Shown: in pieces, positions 62,436 to 64,000 of the stretch
How the letters are laid out: every line of letters begins with the position of its first letter
Numbering within the stretch: the stretch's first letter is position 1
DNA from: Tumidithrix helvetica
GTDB taxonomy: Bacteria > Cyanobacteriota > Cyanobacteriia > Pseudanabaenales > Pseudanabaenaceae
NCBI RefSeq assembly: GCF_965232925.1
Contig: NZ_CBDDRA010000016.1
Span: forward strand, 62,001 to 126,000
DNA: 64,000 nucleotides
Reading direction: 5' to 3'
The notes under the pieces: model-generated
Told to the model about the DNA's origin: nothing
What the model saw: only the letters and a program-made list of their open reading frames with translations
The model's database searches: none
Program-made: the position numbers and the translations under genes

Positions 62436-63458
62436 ATGAATTGCCCCAATTGCCAAATTGTCGTTTTTCCCACCGATCGCTTTTGTGAGGAATGCGGTAT
62501 CCCACTGGTAGCAGATGTTCCCCCAGATCCCCCAAAAGCTGTTCAAGTAAATGGCTGTAGCAAGTGCGGAGCCTCATCCACGGCGATTGATGTCGAGGGA
62601 TATTGCTCTAGCTGCGGCTTTCGCAATCCTACGGTCGATCGCGATCGCTTTGAAGTGTTGCTATCAAAGGATCTTGCAGGGGTATGCGATCGAGGACTAA
62701 AGCATCGCAGCAATGAAGATTTTCTCGCCTTAGAGTCCTTAGAAAATCCCCAAGCCCAGATTCTCGTTGTCTGCGACGGTGTTTCTAGTTCGCAAACTCC
62801 CGAACTTGCCTCCCAAACCGCCGCAAAGACCACCGCTGAAGTTCTTCGTACTAGACTGAATCAGGGTGAGACGCCTGAGTTGGCAATGCGTGCGGCGATC
62901 TCGGCAGCTTTGCAAGCAGTATCGGCAATTCCTTACAAACCCCATGTCAGTGCCGACCCACCCTCTACCACGCTTGTGGCAGCAGTCATTCACAAAAATC
63001 ACGAGCAGGAGCAGGGGCGTATTGCCACGATTGGTTGGCTGGGCGACAGTCGCGCCTACTGGATCGATCCTAGTTCTGAGTCAAATTCTAAACAACTAAC
63101 GGTAGATGACTCCTGGCTGAACGATATGGTATCGTCTGGCAAAATGTTGGAAGCCGAAGCCCTGCGATCGCCAAATGCCCACGCGATCACAAACTGGTTA
63201 GGAGCCGATGTCAAAGACAGTGCTGAGCCTTCTACGATCGATTTCTCAATCCCAGCGGCGGGTTATCTATTGCTATGTACAGATGGGTTATGGAACTATG
63301 TACCAGAAGCTTCACAAATCTTTGCGTTAATCCAGCAGATCCCAGCACAACAGGTATCTGGTGGGGATGCCACCACAATTTGTCGTCACTTGGTTGATTT
63401 TGCCCGATCGCAGGGCGGACACGATAACATCACCGTTGCAGTTCTATACTTAACCTAA
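62436..63458 (+). CDS. PP2C-type protein phosphatase with N-terminal zinc ribbons
   Basis: A 340-residue phosphatase likely to reverse the upstream kinase. Two zinc-ribbon pairs come first: CPNC with CEECG, and CSKC with CSSCG. The PP2C core follows: RSNEDF, LVVCDGVSSS, WLGDSRAYW, LLCTDGLWNY and GGHDNITVAVLYL supply the metal-binding Asp residues. It resembles a soluble, Pkn-associated phosphatase. Gap of 170 bases after the kinase gene; the shared zinc-ribbon heads may allow co-localisation. Confidence 0.92.
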   Translation: MNCPNCQIVVFPTDRFCEECGIPLVADVPPDPPKAVQVNGCSKCGASSTAIDVEGYCSSCGFRNPTVDRDRFEVLLSKDLAGVCDRGLKHRSNEDFLALESLENPQAQILVVCDGVSSSQTPELASQTAAKTTAEVLRTRLNQGETPELAMRAAISAALQAVSAIPYKPHVSADPPSTTLVAAVIHKNHEQEQGRIATIGWLGDSRAYWIDPSSESNSKQLTVDDSWLNDMVSSGKMLEAEALRSPNAHAITNWLGADVKDSAEPSTIDFSIPAAGYLLLCTDGLWNYVPEASQIFALIQQIPAQQVSGGDATTICRHLVDFARSQGGHDNITVAVLYLT

Positions 63459-63478
63459 AGATCGAAATAGTATCTTCT

Positions 63479-64000
63479 ATGTCTATGCAGTTTAAAGCTG
63501 AAGTTTTTCAAAATCAATTTTTGCCACAGGGAGCGAGAGAAGTTCATGCCATCATGACCGTTTCAGCCGAAGGGAGTGCGGCAACCTCTGCCCCTATACG
63601 TACTACCAACGGTGAGAAATTGTTTGGCATTATTTGTGATGTCTCGGGCTCCATGGAGGGAAATAAGATTCATGCTGCCAAAAACGCCATGATTCAGTTG
63701 GTAAATTTATTGCCAGAGAATGTCTTCTTCTTTGTGGTTACGGGCTGCGATCGCGCCAATCTAACCGTTTCGCTCGCCAAAGCAACACCTGAGAACAAAC
63801 AACGTGCGATCGCAGCGATTAAAGGCATTCAAGCTGGCGGAACTACGGCAATCTCGACTTGGCTCACCAAAGCCCTAGAACAGTTTCAGAGGATGCCCAA
63901 TGCCCTGCGTCAAGCACTGCTGCTAACGGACGGACAAAATGACAAGATGGACGAACGTCCGCTTACTACTGCCCTACTTGCCTGCGAAGGTATGTTTCAA
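63479..64000 (+). CDS. vWA-domain protein, partial at the right edge
   Basis: The frame runs off the window after 174 residues. Start is ATG 63479 (MSMQFK), 20 bases after the PP2C stop. A von Willebrand A domain is evident: MIDAS motif DVSGSMEG (DxSxS), GGTTAIS and LLTDGQND. Such proteins bind metal and act in multi-protein assemblies; in PknG-type loci they accompany the kinase and phosphatase. C-terminal domains cannot be seen. Confidence 0.9.
   Translation, partial: MSMQFKAEVFQNQFLPQGAREVHAIMTVSAEGSAATSAPIRTTNGEKLFGIICDVSGSMEGNKIHAAKNAMIQLVNLLPENVFFFVVTGCDRANLTVSLAKATPENKQRAIAAIKGIQAGGTTAISTWLTKALEQFQRMPNALRQALLLTDGQNDKMDERPLTTALLACEGMFQ

Overview
The window is chromosomal DNA of a cyanobacterium. 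The evidence is the very frequent HIP1-type octamer GCGATCGC, NDH-1 subunit NdhD, class II F/SBPase (glpX), sulfoquinovosyltransferase SqdX, XisH/XisI genes and the cyanobacterial pair 2-oxoglutarate decarboxylase plus succinic semialdehyde dehydrogenase. The moderately AT-rich style fits a Pseudanabaena-like genus, but that placement is an inference. No rRNA, tRNA, CRISPR array or intact insertion sequence was seen.

Layout. 0-4 kb: rplU-rpmA, a secreted alpha-carbonic anhydrase and ndhD. 4.4-11 kb: a signalling locus made of an ethylene-receptor-like histidine kinase followed by two tandem, partly duplicated receiver-PAS-kinase proteins. 11-18.5 kb: a peptidoglycan-binding protein, a 3'-truncated cysteine hydrolase, the SSADH/2-oxoglutarate decarboxylase pair that closes the TCA cycle in cyanobacteria, MoeB-rhodanese, a pentapeptide protein and a secreted hypothetical. 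18.7-25.3 kb: a polytopic Fe-S membrane protein with FHA and cNMP domains, a soluble FHA-flavin reductase-ferredoxin fusion, and a convergent GlnX-like four-helix membrane sensor. 25.4-31.1 kb: an all-minus-strand accessory island with a NACHT-HEAT protein, XisH/XisI, a small protein sharing the NACHT protein's C-terminal pattern, a RelE/ParE toxin-antitoxin pair and further antitoxin-like genes. 31.4-44 kb: malic enzyme, HAD protein, MerR plus aldo/keto reductase with a clear operator, a SigZ/DUF2703 pair, amine oxidase, LptC, Dus, S-formylglutathione hydrolase and a STAS-GMC pair. 44.4-46.7 kb: remains of an exopolysaccharide cluster, with two GT2 genes and two gene fragments. 46.8-58.3 kb: purF, glpX, hemA, a parA/parB-like pair, rpsF, an EVE protein, sqdX and a WD40 protein. 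58.7-64 kb: a coiled-coil protein, a full-length PknG-like kinase, a PP2C phosphatase and a vWA protein that runs off the right edge.

The most interesting theme is a possible cyanobacterial counterpart of the actinobacterial GlnH-GlnX-PknG-FHA signalling pathway. A near-canonical PknG (rubredoxin-like, kinase and TPR parts, with a conserved C-terminus) sits with a phosphatase and a vWA protein. A GlnX-like sensor sits 35 kb away beside two FHA proteins that carry redox domains instead of being GarA-like single FHA proteins. Because this pathway controls 2-oxoglutarate use in actinobacteria, the 2-oxoglutarate decarboxylase shunt in the same window is suggestive, but that link is inference.

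Intergenic regions hold several short dispersed repeat families: hairpins with compensatory changes, CTCAG-type palindromes, and a 142-bp MITE-like element with terminal inverted repeats. One repeat copy supplies the C-terminal codons of the WD40 protein.
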